From Saprospiraceae bacterium (GTDB lineage Bacteria; Bacteroidota; Bacteroidia; Chitinophagales; Saprospiraceae), in contig JADJWN010000021.1 of NCBI GenBank assembly GCA_016716335.1, positions 248,001 through 312,000 on the forward strand: 64,000 nt of DNA, in the 5' to 3' direction. This document shows positions 43,710-54,838 of the stretch, in pieces. The notes beneath the pieces are model-generated. The model ran no database searches, was not told the origin of the DNA, and was given only the letters and a program-made list of their open reading frames with translations. Both the position numbers and the translations under genes were made by a program. Numbering within the stretch: the stretch's first letter is position 1; each line of letters starts with the position of its first letter.

Positions 43710-44990
43710 TCATACATGATGATGAATACTCTCCGCAAGGTATGGATCGTTCTTGGGTACCAGTGCAGCTTTTGAAAGCGTATTCAATGCCACATAGAGA
43801 AACAATCCCAGGAATCCTATAAAGGTACCTATTTCCAGCAATCCGGGTATAGTAAAACCTGCAACAAAAGATGAAGCATGTTCGGCACCATGTCCTTCAC
43901 CAGCAGAGTGCATACCGTGTCCCAATACTTCATGCGCAGTATGCAGAGCTCCGGGCTTAATCATTAAGAAAAAGTCTATCCAGTGACCTAATAGTACAAT
44001 AATGGCAACAATACCTACAGAGCCCAGTTTTCTTTTCGTGTCGTTTCGCATCAAAACAAAGAAGGGCACCAAAAAGTTGATGGCAAGGTTACCAAAAAAC
44101 AGCACAGGATAATTATCGTATCTGGAGTCTGAAGTAAAATGGTTTCTTCACCCACATTGGCATACCAGATCAACATAAACTGCGAAAACCATAAGTAGGT
44201 CCAGAACACGCTGATTGCAAACAGATATTTGCCCAGGTCATGAATGTGATTGGCATTTACCTCCTCATGTATCCCTGAGACTTAAGATATATCAGTATCA
44301 ATATGGTAAGGGCAATCATTGACACAAACCAGCTGGCAGTACTGTACCATGCAAACAAAGTACTGTACCAGTGCGCATCCACACTCATGACCCACTGCCA
44401 GATCATGGCTGCACTGGTAAAGCCTGCTATCGGCAGAAATATAGCTGCATAAACCCTCATTTTTCTGTGCTGTGTGAAAGAGGCTGTACCTACCTTGTCT
44501 TCTTCAAGCGACAAGCTTCTGAGTTTACTGAGGATATATACCCACACAGCTCCAAAAATTACCGTCCCGAACATGTACCAGTTCTTATTCAAAAACGAAC
44601 TTTTGCCGGCCAGTACTTTATCATATTCCGGATTCGCAGGATCAAGCAGTTTTTCATCTGCCCAGTGGTATAAATGATGCCAGTGCATATAAACACCCAA
44701 AGCAATTATCACCATAAAAACAAGTCCGACTACAAGAAAGGAAGCATAGGCCTCCCAGACTCTTTTGAAGGTCGTGTACCAACCTGCATACGCAGTGATA
44801 CAAGCTGCGATAAAAATCCTGCTATGAGAGCTACACCGGTAAAAATACCGAATTATGCAAACAGATTGGTCCAGAAACGGGTATGCAGCGCATCATCCTG
44901 AAACCAGGTCAATGCCATGGAAATAATACCTACCAGCATGGCACCGAAGAGCACATTTCGCTGATTATTACTTAAGGTAAATTGATTCAT
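43710..44990 (-). pseudogene. actF: Alternative complex III subunit ActF, broken by several indels and an in-frame stop
   Basis: ActF is a membrane subunit of the quinol:cytochrome c oxidoreductase. Readable pieces in order: MNQFTLSNNQRNVLFGAML from ATG 44990, a stop (TAA) where NSVFFTG is expected, AACITAYAGWYTTFKRVWEA in another frame, 44715-44257 (MHWHHLYHWADEKLLDP ... YLKSQGYM), EVNANHIHDLGKYLFAISVFW in another frame, and 44105-43710 (MLFFGNLAINFLVPFF). At least five single-base indels are needed, mostly in T runs. The overall span, about 427 codons, is normal. The rest of the operon is needed for respiration, so error is likelier than decay, but this is the most damaged gene here. Confidence 0.8.
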
Positions 44991-45024
44991 TGTATATTTT
45001 ATTTATCTCACTTTGTAAAATTAT

Positions 45025-45825
45025 TCACTCTGACTTTTCGGTGGGTGCAGTAGTGGGCTCCAAGGATTCTTTACTCTTTAATGTTGAAGCCGGGATATCT
45101 ACAGTAGTAAAAGTATTGGCTTTTTCACTGTACTCCTTTTTTTGACTTGCAGCCTGTAAAGACCTGATATAGTGGATTACCTGCCATCTTTCCTCATAAG
45201 ACAACTTGTCTGCATAACCGGCCATAAGGTTTTTACCGTACATGATAGAGTGATAAAACCCACTATTGGAAGAATTCAAAAATTCTTCAAGCATAAAGTT
45301 TGCCGGCTGTACCGGATACTTACCACCGTCATCTCTCACCAGATACCCTGCTCCATCCCCTTTTTCTCCATGGCAGGTTGCACAGAAAATATTGTACAGA
45401 TTCTTACCTTGCTCCAAACCTGTGGTAGTAATTGGGTATGGATTTTTGATGATTTCTGCCATAGCTCTTGTCCTGTCTTCTTCAGTATCAGCATAGTAAT
45501 AAGGAACTTTGGCATTTGGAGTGACAGAAATCCCGTTGTGTGAAGCCATACCTTTCAATACATCCATATTACTTCCGGTATAACCTCTGGCAATGGTACC
45601 TTTTACCGGCTTTCTTGGTTGTGCCATCTGATGATACTCGTCCTCAGTTCCCCATGTATTGTAATAATAATAGGAATAAGTGTTGGCCTCATAAGCTATG
45701 GAGTGTCCCATGTCCGGAAAATACTCACTTCCGGTTTTATTTTTACCCGGCTGCTGACATGATACCAATGTCAGACTGATAATGACTGATGCGGATAAAA
45801 AGGTAGATAATAAACTCTTCATCAT
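45025..45825 (-). CDS. actE: ACIII monoheme cytochrome c subunit ActE
   Basis: Lipoprotein signal from ATG 45825 (MMKSLLSTFLSASVIISLTLVSCQQ, lipobox LVSC). The single heme c site is NIFCATCHGEKGDGAG, with a distal Met in SIMYGKNLMAGYADKLS. The cytochrome domain ends WQVIHYIRSLQA. It passes electrons from ActA towards the oxidase. A longer in-frame start at 45903 would run into actD and lacks a signal, so it was rejected. The start lies 10 bp after the actD stop. Confidence 0.93.
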   Translation of the reverse strand: MMKSLLSTFLSASVIISLTLVSCQQPGKNKTGSEYFPDMGHSIAYEANTYSYYYYNTWGTEDEYHQMAQPRKPVKGTIARGYTGSNMDVLKGMASHNGISVTPNAKVPYYYADTEEDRTRAMAEIIKNPYPITTTGLEQGKNLYNIFCATCHGEKGDGAGYLVRDDGGKYPVQPANFMLEEFLNSSNSGFYHSIMYGKNLMAGYADKLSYEERWQVIHYIRSLQAASQKKEYSEKANTFTTVDIPASTLKSKESLEPTTAPTEKSE

Positions 45826-45835
45826 TGTGCCTCGA

Positions 45836-46357
45836 TTACAATGTTTTTGAATTAATTTCAGAAGCTCCGGTATTTTTGAAGAAAGCCTCCGCATCTTCAG
45901 CATTTACCTGTGCTTTATTAAATGCAATACAGAATTTATCGTCAGTAATACGATCATCAAGATGCTTATTTACTACACCCGGACCGAGACCGTTGACAAT
46001 GTAAAATGTGACCACCATTCCGATAGCTGCAAACAATACTGTAAGTTCAAAAGTAATCGGAATGAAGGAAGGTACAGCCCAATACGGCTTACCCCCGAAT
46101 ATATTTGGCCAGTCCTTGGTAAAAATCCAGGTCATACCGAGAAAAGCAGTCAGCGTGCCGATACCTCCGTAAATAAATCCCGCAATGTGTAACCTCGATT
46201 CTTCCAGACCTAACAATGGATCCAATCCATGTACCGGAAAGGGAGTGAAAACATCATGTATCTCCAGATGCGCATCATTGGCCGCCTTCACCGCTTTGAG
46301 CAAATCCTCCTCATCGTTGTACAGGCCGTAAATTACTTCTGTATTGTTTGTTGCCAT
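45836..46357 (-). CDS. actD: ACIII subunit ActD
   Basis: 173 residues with two helices (IAGFIYGGIGTLTAFLGMTWIFT and FELTVLFAAIGMVVTFYIVNG) and the DUF3341 pattern: VIYGLYNDEEDLLKAVKAA, HDVFTPFPVHGLDPLLGL. A membrane subunit of ACIII with no cofactor. Between actC and actE, as in known ACIII operons. Confidence 0.93.
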   Translation of the reverse strand: MATNNTEVIYGLYNDEEDLLKAVKAANDAHLEIHDVFTPFPVHGLDPLLGLEESRLHIAGFIYGGIGTLTAFLGMTWIFTKDWPNIFGGKPYWAVPSFIPITFELTVLFAAIGMVVTFYIVNGLGPGVVNKHLDDRITDDKFCIAFNKAQVNAEDAEAFFKNTGASEINSKTL

Positions 46358-46378
46358 TCTAAGATAGATTTTGATTTA

Positions 46379-47681
46379 TTAATGATGTGTTTCATGAGAG
46401 CTATGAGCATGTGAGTGATGATGATGCACAGCATCGGGTCCCACATATTGATTTCCACCTGTTTTCAGAATACTCTTCACTTCAGCCACTGCAACAACAG
46501 GTGCTACTCTGCTGAAAATCAGATATAAGGTGAAGAACAGTCCCAATGTACCGACAAATATGCCTATCTCCACCCAGGATGGTGAATATAGACTCCAGCT
46601 GGAGGGGAGATAGTCTCTCGCCAGTGTGGTGGCTATGATCACGAATCTCTCAAACCACATACCTATGTTTATAAGAATAGAAAGGAAGAATGTAAGTGTT
46701 ATATTCCTTCTCCATGATTTTTTCCAGAATAACTGGGGAGATACCACATTACAGAACATCATACCAAAATATGACCACCAGTAAGGATATGGACTCAATG
46801 TGTTCTATCGTAATATAATCCTCAAGCCTGAGTACTTTGCGGGTTACCAGCATCAAGGTCAGTACCATCGCAAATCCCGAGAAAATCGCCCCTGCCACAA
46901 AGTATGGAGGGAAAATAGTCGTATGCCAGCCCGGTATAACTGATGTGGCAAAGTCAAAACTTACTATGGTGTGTACGGAGAGTACCAATGGAGTAGATAA
47001 TCCTGCCAGTACCAGCGATAGGGACTCCCATCTCTGCCAATGCTTGGCTGAACCTGTCCATCCGAACGAGAGCCAGTTGTATATTTTCCTGCGCAATCCC
47101 TTTGCTCTGTCTCTCACAGTAGCGAAATCAGGCACCAACCCTGTGTACCAGAACAATAAGGATACGGTGAAGTAAGTACTGATCGCAAATACGTCCCACA
47201 AGAGCGGAGAGTTGAAGTTGGGCCACAGAGGTCCTCTGGTATTGGGATAAGGAAAGATGAAAATCGCCAGCCACAGACGTCCCATGTGTATGAGCGGGAA
47301 CAAACCTGCACACATTACCGCAAAGATGGTCATAGCTTCTGCTGCCCGGTTTACTCCTGTTCTCCATTTTTGTCTGAAGAGAAGAAGAATGGCAGAAATC
47401 AGGGTTCCTGCATGACCTATCCCGATCCACCACACGAAGTTGGTAATATCCCATCCCCAGTTGATGGTTCTGTTCAGATTCCAGGAGCCGATACCAACCC
47501 AAATGGTCCAGATAATACAAAAAAGACCATAGGTAAGTAATGCAACGGAAATAATAAAGCCAATGACCCATGCTTTAGACGGCGTCTTTTCGGTGGGGCT
47601 TATCAAATCCTCCGTAATCTGGTGGTAGGTTTTATTGCCCGTGATGAGCGGATTTCTTATTGGACTGACAACAGCACTCAT
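46379..47681 (-). CDS. actC: ACIII quinol-binding subunit ActC (NrfD family), internal deletion with frameshift
   Basis: NrfD-type membrane protein that binds quinol and carries protons. The N-terminal frame (47681-46749) has WGIGSWNLNRTINWGWDITN-like regions and ends LEDYITIEHIES. The second frame (46798-46379) begins SPYPYWWSYFGMMFCNVVSP. In the family about 40-50 residues containing a membrane helix and the NRAFGPYWW approach lie between these points. Here they directly abut, so about 140 bp are missing near 46790 in addition to the frame change. Total length ~434 codons against ~470-480. It could be real, or an assembly collapse. C-terminus has a His-rich tail. Confidence 0.85.
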
Positions 47682-47712
47682 TTTTAATATTTAGTTTATG
47701 TTCTTATTAAAA

Positions 47713-50700
47713 TCAGGCATCTAAAGATTTATCCCGGTTATTTACTTTCATGGTGTAATTGACAGAGCTTCTCACATTGATCTCTTCGAGTGCAATGTAA
47801 TTGAGCGGTGACTCAAGTTTTACGTTCAACATACCTTCTTTATTGTTCATATCTCCAAAGGTGATAGCTCCGGTCGGGCAGGAAGTCTGACAGGCAGTTT
47901 TCACATCACTATCCCGCAATGCTCTTCCTTCCGCCTTAGCGGTGAGTTTGCCTTCCTGTATTCTCTGAACACAGAAGCTGCATTTTTCTATGACACCTCT
48001 GGATCTCACTGTAACATCAGGATTTAATACCATTCTGGTAAGATTGTCTGCACCAAACGGAATGCTCTCATCCTTCAGCTTCGGTTGATTGGCAGGCCAT
48101 AAGTCAGCAGTGGTGTAGTCGAGCCAGTTGAATCTTCTCACTTTATACGGACAGTTATTGGCGCAATATCGTGTACCGATACATCTGTTGTAAGCCATCT
48201 GGTTTAATCCCTCAGAACTGTGGTTGGAGGCATTTACCGGACAAACGTTTTCGCATGGTGCATTATCACAATGCTGACACATCATGGGTTGGTAAATCAC
48301 ATTGGGATTCTCAACATCTCCCATAATAGTATCGGTCTATACGTAACCAGGCCATTTCATGATGAATGGAAACTTCATGCTTTCCAACAACGGGTACGTT
48401 ATTTTCAGCCATACATGCTACTGTACATGCTCCACAGCCTATACATGCATTGAGGTCAATATGCATTCCCCAGTGATGTCCCATCTGGTACTTGTAATCA
48501 TAACCTCTGTAAATCTGCTGTGCATTAAGATACTGGGCATGTGCTCTTCTCTTTAAGGTGCTCAACATTTTCCCTGATATCTCTTACATTGGAAGTATAA
48601 ATCACAGAACGATCTGTCAATGCCCCCTGGAATCCTTTAGCCCCTGTGAAATAGTCAAAAAATACCAAGGCAGCTTCATCAGCGTTGATTTCTTCTCCGG
48701 ATTTTTTATCAATTCCTCTTACCCCGATGGTATGATGGTATTGCACGCAGGAGAAATCTTTTTCGGTACCTTTTTTACCTGACACACTGACATTGGTATT
48801 GAAAAAGGCAATACTCTTATCATCCTGCATCAGAAAAGGATTAACATCCACACCCACATTACTTCCGGTGTTACCGGCATAAGTTCTGCCATAACCTAAA
48901 GCAATGGCCAATGTACCCGGCATCATACCGAATTGCTGGATTACAGGAACTGTCAGCGTTTTACCATTGATGGTAAGCTCTACAAGGTCTCCATCCTTCA
49001 ATCCTTTGAAGCCTTCCATGGTCCTCACCCCGTCAAAATTGACAGGTACGGCAAGGTAATTACCCCATACTGTTCTGTTCACAGGATCCGGCATTTCCAT
49101 CAGCCAGGGATTACCGGCATATTGTCCGTTTCCTATATTTACCGTTTCATAAAAAGCAATTTCCAGCTCCGCATTGGACACTTTGGTGATATTGCCTTCC
49201 ACCGGACTTGCTGTGTAAGTCAGTGCAGAAGACTGAGGAATATTCAGCACTCCGTCATGAAGTGTATTATCCCAAAAACTCTGGAATGTCGAGTATGTAT
49301 TTTGCTTAGGAAATATATTGGTCTTCCAGTAATTCTGGAGATAGTCATAATAAGAAACCGGACCGGCATTCTCACCATCAAAGGCACCTGCCCACACCAA
49401 GAGCGATAACTCATATTGTCTGGTATCAAAAAGGGGGGCAATGGTAGGCTGCATCAGTGTGTAGTGTCCTTTTCTGGCTTCTGCGTCTCCCCAGCTTTCC
49501 AGATAATGGTTGGTGGGAGCTATTACATTACAGAGGGATGATGTTTCATCAAGTGTACCTGCAAAAGAGATTTTGTTGGTCACTTTTTCCATTCCCTGTA
49601 CAAATTCTGCAGACCAGGCGCAGTCATATGCGGGATTTGCACCACAGACAATCAATGCCTGTACCGCACCTTCGTTCATTTCCTTAATCAATGCCTGAAG
49701 TGCTTTATCATCACCCTGTCTCTGGTAAGAAACATTGGCCATATCTATGGTTGTGCCATAATTACCCAAGGTATGATTGATGACATTGACCATCAATTGC
49801 TCATTGATATTATTGGATGATGTCACCACCAAAGATTTTCCATTGGCGGCTTTGAGTTCCGCAGCCACTTTACTGAGAGCGGCTTTGGCTTTATCATTCA
49901 ATCCTGTCGTACTGACAGCAGAACCGGTGATTTCATTATACAGATGAGCTATGGCCACACCCTGTTCAGATGGACGGATCAGAATCCTGTTGTCTGCATT
50001 TGAGCCGGTCATGGACATGAAGCTTTCCACCTGAATGTGTCTTGACATTTTTGGATTTTCGATATCGGACACTCTTCGGTTTTTGCTGTAGGCAGCAGCA
50101 TACTCCACTGGAGAAATCCAGGTACCCAGAAAATCTGCTCCAAAACTTACAATCACTTCAGCTTTATCAAACTGATATCCGGGCACTACCCTTTGTCCAA
50201 AGTTCTTTTCATTGGCATCCAGTAAAGCAGAGCAGGAAACAGGGTCATAAGTCACAACCTGCAGAGAGGGATACTTGGCTTTTAATGCCTCAACAGCACT
50301 TTTGGCAGATGGACTCATGTTGGTATGGGTCACCATTCGTATCTGCTGAGAAGCATCAAGGGTTGTTCTTACTATTTTATCAATTTCATCCCAATTAGAA
50401 GATTTCCAGTTCATACCGTCCTTCACCATGGGGCCCTTGATACGATTGGTATCATACAGGCTCAGTACAGATGCCTGAGCACGGGCAGAGGTACCTCCTC
50501 CTGTAATTGGTGACAGGTCATTACCTTCTATCTTGATAGGCCTACCCTCTCTTGTTTTGACAAGTACAGGACAATAATCCCCACCCTGTACAAATGTAGA
50601 GGCATAGTAATTTGCTATTCCCGGGACAATCTCCTCGGGTTTTACAACATAAGGGATGGCTCTTTTAACAGGAATGTCACATCCGGCAGCAACAGTAGCT

Positions 50701-50876
50701 GCACCTAAACCAAAACCTAAAAATTTCAGGAAGTCGCGTCTGTTTCCTTCCATGGAAACACTTGCATCCGCAACCAATGAGTCACTGGGCAAGAATTCCT
50801 GTTCTGCTAATTTCAGAAATTCTTCTTCCCGATGCAAATCCTGCTGACCAATCCAAATATTTTCCTGCTGCTTCAT
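47713..50876 (-). CDS. actB: ACIII molybdopterin-like/iron-sulfur subunit ActB, two frameshifts
   Basis: Fusion of a molybdopterin-oxidoreductase-like domain, probably without molybdenum cofactor, with a ferredoxin domain. The main frame (50876-48525) has a Tat signal (RRDFLKFLGFG, Arg46-Arg47) followed by AAGC. The FeS part has CIGCGACTVACMAENNVPV, CQHCDNAPCENVCP, CIGTRYCANNCPYK and CSFCVQRI/CQTSCPTGA cysteine sets for four clusters. Frames change near 48545 (HLKE.. to AHAQYLNAQQIYRGYDY) and near 48325 (RIDRYY to MGDVENPN). About 1054 codons, normal for ActB. Confidence 0.92.
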
Positions 50877-50913
50877 GTATACTTAATTGATAAAGTCCTG
50901 AATTGATTAAATA

Positions 50914-52314
50914 TTAATAATGACATTTCTGACACTCGAGACCTCCGATGTCAGCAACTGTGACCTTTGACCTTTTACCGGCAGCCATTTCTTCATGGTA
51001 GCTGGTATAGTTGGCATAATATGGGTTGTCTTTAAACTTCACTTCTGTCTGTCTGTGGCAGTTGATACACCATCCCATGGATAGCGGGGATGCCTGGTAC
51101 ACAACCTCCATCTCTTCCACTTTACCATGACATGTCTGGCATTCTACTTTACCAACTGTAACATGCTGGGCATGGTTGAAGTAAGCATGATCCGGCAGAT
51201 TATGAATTCTGATCCACTCAATGGGACCCTGAATTTTCTTTTTCTGCTCATTGGTCAAAGACTTTACAATATCATTCCACTGTTTAGCCACAAGTCGCTC
51301 ACCTTCTGCGTCAATATCTGCCAGTTCTTTGGATGCCACATAAGCATCTGTCATCCATTTGGTGTAGATCGCCTTTATTTCTTCTTCTGATTTTTTGTCA
51401 TAATCTTCGATGTAAGTATTGGTTGTCGGGTCGTAACCAATAGAGGCATATATTTTGGTAATCTCCGCTGTACCGTACTTTGAACCCACCTTGATAGCTC
51501 TGTGACAGTTCATACAGGTATTTGCCGCAGGTATGCTGGAATGCTTTGATTTTCTTGCCGAATCATGACAATACTGACAATCAATTTTATGCAATCCGGC
51601 ATGGGTGGCATGTGAAAACTTAATAGGCTGATCAGGCATGTAACCTTCCTGCCTGCCGAGGTTTGTAGCATTATTTACGGTGGTGTATGCACCCAGAATA
51701 ACCGCAGCAAATATTAAAAATGTAACAACTCCCTTGGATGACAATACCTGGTACAGAGACTTGGGCTCATAATCTTCCCCTGCCTTAGCTGCTGCAATCT
51801 GATTGAGATTCATGATAATCTTGGTCAGGAGCAATGCAAGCAGGGCAAGGATTACAGCTATGACTGCATAAAGAGGTGCCTTACTCTTTTGCTCCACAGG
51901 GCCTTGAGCTGCAACAGCCGAAGCACCCGGTTTGGCTCCGTAGGTACCGTCATATACACCATTGATGTAAGCCAGCATACTCCCTATCTCATCATCCGTA
52001 AGATTAGGGAAAGCAGTCATGATGGTTGGCTTGTACTGATTCCAAAGTTCTACTGCTCTGGGGTGACCCTGCGCAATCATGGCCTGTGAATTCCTGATCC
52101 AGGCATAGAGCGCTGCATCATCGTTCCATCGGCCCTGAGAACCTCCCAAAGCCGGACCTGTTGCAGCAGATCTCATATCTTTGGAGTGGCAGGCAGCACA
52201 ATAATTTTTAAACAACTCCTTTCCGGCATCTGCCGATACCTCAGCCTGAGAAACCTGATAAGAAAAAGCTGTAAAAAGAAGTAGAATACTGATTTTCAGA
52301 TGCTTGTAAATCAT
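50914..52314 (-). CDS. actA: ACIII multiheme cytochrome c subunit ActA with N-terminal cytochrome domain
   Basis: Signal peptide from ATG 52314 (MIYKHLKISILLLFTAFSYQVSQA). A first cytochrome c domain (YCAACHSKDM ... IGSMLAYINGVYDG) is followed by a membrane helix (VIAVILALLALLLTKIIMN), another helix (FLIFAAVILGAYTTV), and then five further CxxCH sites: CQYCHDS, CMNCHRA, CQTCHGK, CINCHRQ, CQKCHY. Six hemes are therefore predicted. The N-terminal monoheme domain joined to the pentaheme core is a fusion. First gene of the respiratory operon. ATG at 52350 would add a His-rich piece without support. Confidence 0.93.
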   Translation of the reverse strand: MIYKHLKISILLLFTAFSYQVSQAEVSADAGKELFKNYCAACHSKDMRSAATGPALGGSQGRWNDDAALYAWIRNSQAMIAQGHPRAVELWNQYKPTIMTAFPNLTDDEIGSMLAYINGVYDGTYGAKPGASAVAAQGPVEQKSKAPLYAVIAVILALLALLLTKIIMNLNQIAAAKAGEDYEPKSLYQVLSSKGVVTFLIFAAVILGAYTTVNNATNLGRQEGYMPDQPIKFSHATHAGLHKIDCQYCHDSARKSKHSSIPAANTCMNCHRAIKVGSKYGTAEITKIYASIGYDPTTNTYIEDYDKKSEEEIKAIYTKWMTDAYVASKELADIDAEGERLVAKQWNDIVKSLTNEQKKKIQGPIEWIRIHNLPDHAYFNHAQHVTVGKVECQTCHGKVEEMEVVYQASPLSMGWCINCHRQTEVKFKDNPYYANYTSYHEEMAAGKRSKVTVADIGGLECQKCHY

Positions 52315-52387
52315 CGTATATAATCGTTTATGGTGGTGGTTACTATTCATTAATTGTAACAGAATTGTAAAATTCCTGAATTGCTCA

Positions 52388-52418
52388 CAAAAGTATGATT
52401 CTCACAAATAGTACACAA
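52388..52418 (-). promoter_or_regulatory. Promoter of the ACIII-oxidase operon
   Basis: On the minus strand TTG (52416-52418) is followed by exactly 20 bp and TACTTTTG (52388-52395), a full match to the Bacteroidota promoter form. Predicted start about 52381, ~67 nt before actA. Confidence 0.7.
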
Positions 52419-52520
52419 TTTTTACATATAAGATTGTAATTATTTAGAAATTATCTAAATAATGAGGTCGCAAAAAGGGATATTTTACTCAAAACAGACA
52501 GAAATCTTGATGATACCGCA

Positions 52521-53090
52521 TTACTGCTTGGTAGGTTTGGATGTAATACTGACTAATTTTGCCTGCAGATTATTATCCTGGTAGATATAATTACCCACCA
52601 AAACCATCATGTCGGTGACTAATTTTACTTCAAATTCCTGTGGCTTGATGTCAGGATGGTTATCCAGCATCAACATCAGATTCTTTTCAAGGTCAAAAAA
52701 GTAACGTCCGGAGCCCTTAGTTTCCTGATAATCTCCGTATTCATAGGTAAGGTCATCTTTGAAAGCAATCCATTTACCGGCAAGCTGATCACCTTTCAGA
52801 AAATCACTGTTCTTGACGGCTCCATCATATTTCCAAAGATTATTGACAATAATGGAGTAAGCTTTATTATTACTTTCTTTCTGTCTGTGATTCAAAATGG
52901 ACAGTGCGTTACTCCGCATAGTTTTTATTTCATCTCCGGATAATTCCTCTTGATTCAGCATGACGTAATCCTGAGGCACTTTGGGCGTTTCTGCTTTTTC
53001 TGTCGTGGTCGAAGGTTTTGCTTTATCAAAATTACACGATGTAAGGGAAAGTACAGTAAATACGGAAAGTAATCCTAAAATGAATTTCAT
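52521..53090 (-). CDS. Lipoprotein of unknown function
   Basis: 189 residues from ATG 53090 (MKFILGLLSVFTVLSLTSC, lipobox LTSC); an ATG three codons earlier gives the same signal. The mature part has KWIAFKDDLTYEYGDYQETKGSGRYFFD and VKLVTDMMVLVGNYIYQDN, like a lipocalin- or copper-resistance-type beta sandwich. No family named. It lies ahead of actA on the same strand, 170 bp from the ACIII promoter and divergent from tilS (41 bp). Confidence 0.7.
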   Translation of the reverse strand: MKFILGLLSVFTVLSLTSCNFDKAKPSTTTEKAETPKVPQDYVMLNQEELSGDEIKTMRSNALSILNHRQKESNNKAYSIIVNNLWKYDGAVKNSDFLKGDQLAGKWIAFKDDLTYEYGDYQETKGSGRYFFDLEKNLMLMLDNHPDIKPQEFEVKLVTDMMVLVGNYIYQDNNLQAKLVSITSKPTKQ

Positions 53091-53131
53091 ATCTAACATT
53101 TTTTAATTTTACAAATCTATTTCGACACAAA

Positions 53132-54468
53132 GTGGCAAAATTAACATTAGAAAATTTTATTACATGTAATTCGCAGGATAATTTATTCGCCGCCACAAAC
53201 AGCTTTGTACTTGGAGTGTCGGGCGGTATTGATTCCATGGTAATGCTGGACCTTTTCAGAAGATCAGGATTGAATATTGCAGTAGCTCATGTAAACCATC
53301 GACTCAGAGGAAAAGATGCTGACGAGGACGCAGATTTTGTAAGAAAGTACTGTACCGCACATGATATAAGTTATGCAGAGAAATCTCTGGATCCGATGAT
53401 ATTCAAAGGGAAAAATGTGCAGGAAACAGCAAGACGTGCACGTTATGCTTTTTTTTATGAGGTAAAAAAACAATTTGAGTGTAACTACATTTGTACGGCA
53501 CATCATGCAGATGATTTGACAGAAAGTTTTTTTATGCACCTTTTGAGGGGTTCGGGGCTGAAAGGCTTAAGCAGCATACCATACAGAAATAAGGATATCC
53601 TGAGACCATTGCTGTATTTTTCCAAAATTGAGATCGAAGCGTATGCCCGGTCCCACCATATTGAATACAGAGAGGATTATTCCAACGAAGAAGATAAATA
53701 TCTGCGCAACAGAATAAGACATCATCTGATACCTGTCATCCGTGAACTGCATCCTGAAGCAGTGCACAAAATTCAGGATAGCATTCATATCCTGAAAAAC
53801 AGCCAGAATCTGATAGAAAGTATGGCTGAAGCATTTGCTGAAAAATGGAAAGGTACAGGCAACGAAATTCTGAGAATTTCTAAAAAAGACCTTTTTGCCA
53901 TAGCCGGATATGAAACTTTATTATTCAATATACTGTCACCCTACAAATTTACTCCACAACAGCTGAAGGATATTTTGATCAGTACACCTGATGGCTCCAA
54001 AGTGATGAGCCAGGGTTATACTTTGTGGCATTACATGGAACATCTGATTCTGACCGAACACAAAATCAATCTATGCTCAGATTACACCATTGACCAGCTG
54101 CCTGCAGAAATTATAATCAATGATAAAATCTATAACTTTGAATTAACAGATAACGACGGCAACTTTAATGGAAACGTAGAACTTATACTGGACTCGAAGA
54201 GCTTATCTTTTCCATTGGAAATCAGACAATGGAGGGCCGGTGACAAATTCTCTCCATTGGGGATGAAAGGAAAGTCTAAAAAGTAAAAGACTTTTTGACA
54301 GACATGAAAACAGGTATGGATGAGAAAAAGCAGGTGCCTGTACTGATTTCGGGGGACGAAATCGCTGCTGTACTTCCCTACAGGATATCAGAGCATTTTA
54401 AAGTGGAAGAGAACACAAAAAAAATCCTTAGAATCAGGTGGAAACAACGTGATCCTGAAGTTGGGTAA
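53132..54468 (+). CDS. tilS: tRNA(Ile) lysidine synthetase TilS, frameshifted
   Basis: Makes lysidine at C34 of the CAU-anticodon tRNA-Ile, an essential step. The PP-loop is VLGVSGGIDSMVML, followed by NHRLRGKDADEDADF and HHADDLTESFFMHLLRGSG. The C-terminal domain has WRAGDKFSPLGMKGKSKK. The frame then breaks at an A run near 54280-54283. With one more A it continues VKDFLTDMKTGMDEKKQVPVL to a stop at 54466-54468, giving the usual length of about 445 residues. The 3' end then overlaps the convergent VOC gene by 35 bp. Confidence 0.92.
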
Positions 54469-54838
54469 TCTCAATAAAATAGCCGTCAGGGTCCTGAATA
54501 AACATCTGAAGGATGCCATCAGGTCTTGCTTTGATATCCTTTACTATATTTATATGGTTTGATGTAAGATGAGCTTTGAAGGCATTAATATCAGCAACAG
54601 CAAAGGCAAAATGCAAAGACCTCGTACCATCCGCACCTATACAATCCGGCTTTCCTTCTATCAGATGCAACTGGATGCCATTACCACAATCCAGCCATGC
54701 CCCCGGAAAGTCGAACTCAGGTCGGACTATGGCCTTTAATCCCAGTATGCGGGTATAAAAATTAAGGCTTACCGGTACAACACTTACAGATATGGCATAA
54801 TGGTTAAAACCAGAGACCTTAATTGGATTGTCCCCCAT
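54434..54838 (-). CDS. Glyoxalase/VOC family protein
   Basis: 134 residues, one VOC unit pair. GFNHYAISVSVVPVSLNFYTRILGL with His and the Asp/Glu later (LQMFIQDPDGYFIEITQ) are typical metal-binding positions. Also LHLIEGKPDCIGADGTRSLHFAFAV. Close in style to the small VOC lyases near glyoxalase I. No substrate is clear. It overlaps prfB by 20 bp on the same strand. Confidence 0.85.
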   Translation of the reverse strand: MGDNPIKVSGFNHYAISVSVVPVSLNFYTRILGLKAIVRPEFDFPGAWLDCGNGIQLHLIEGKPDCIGADGTRSLHFAFAVADINAFKAHLTSNHINIVKDIKARPDGILQMFIQDPDGYFIEITQLQDHVVST

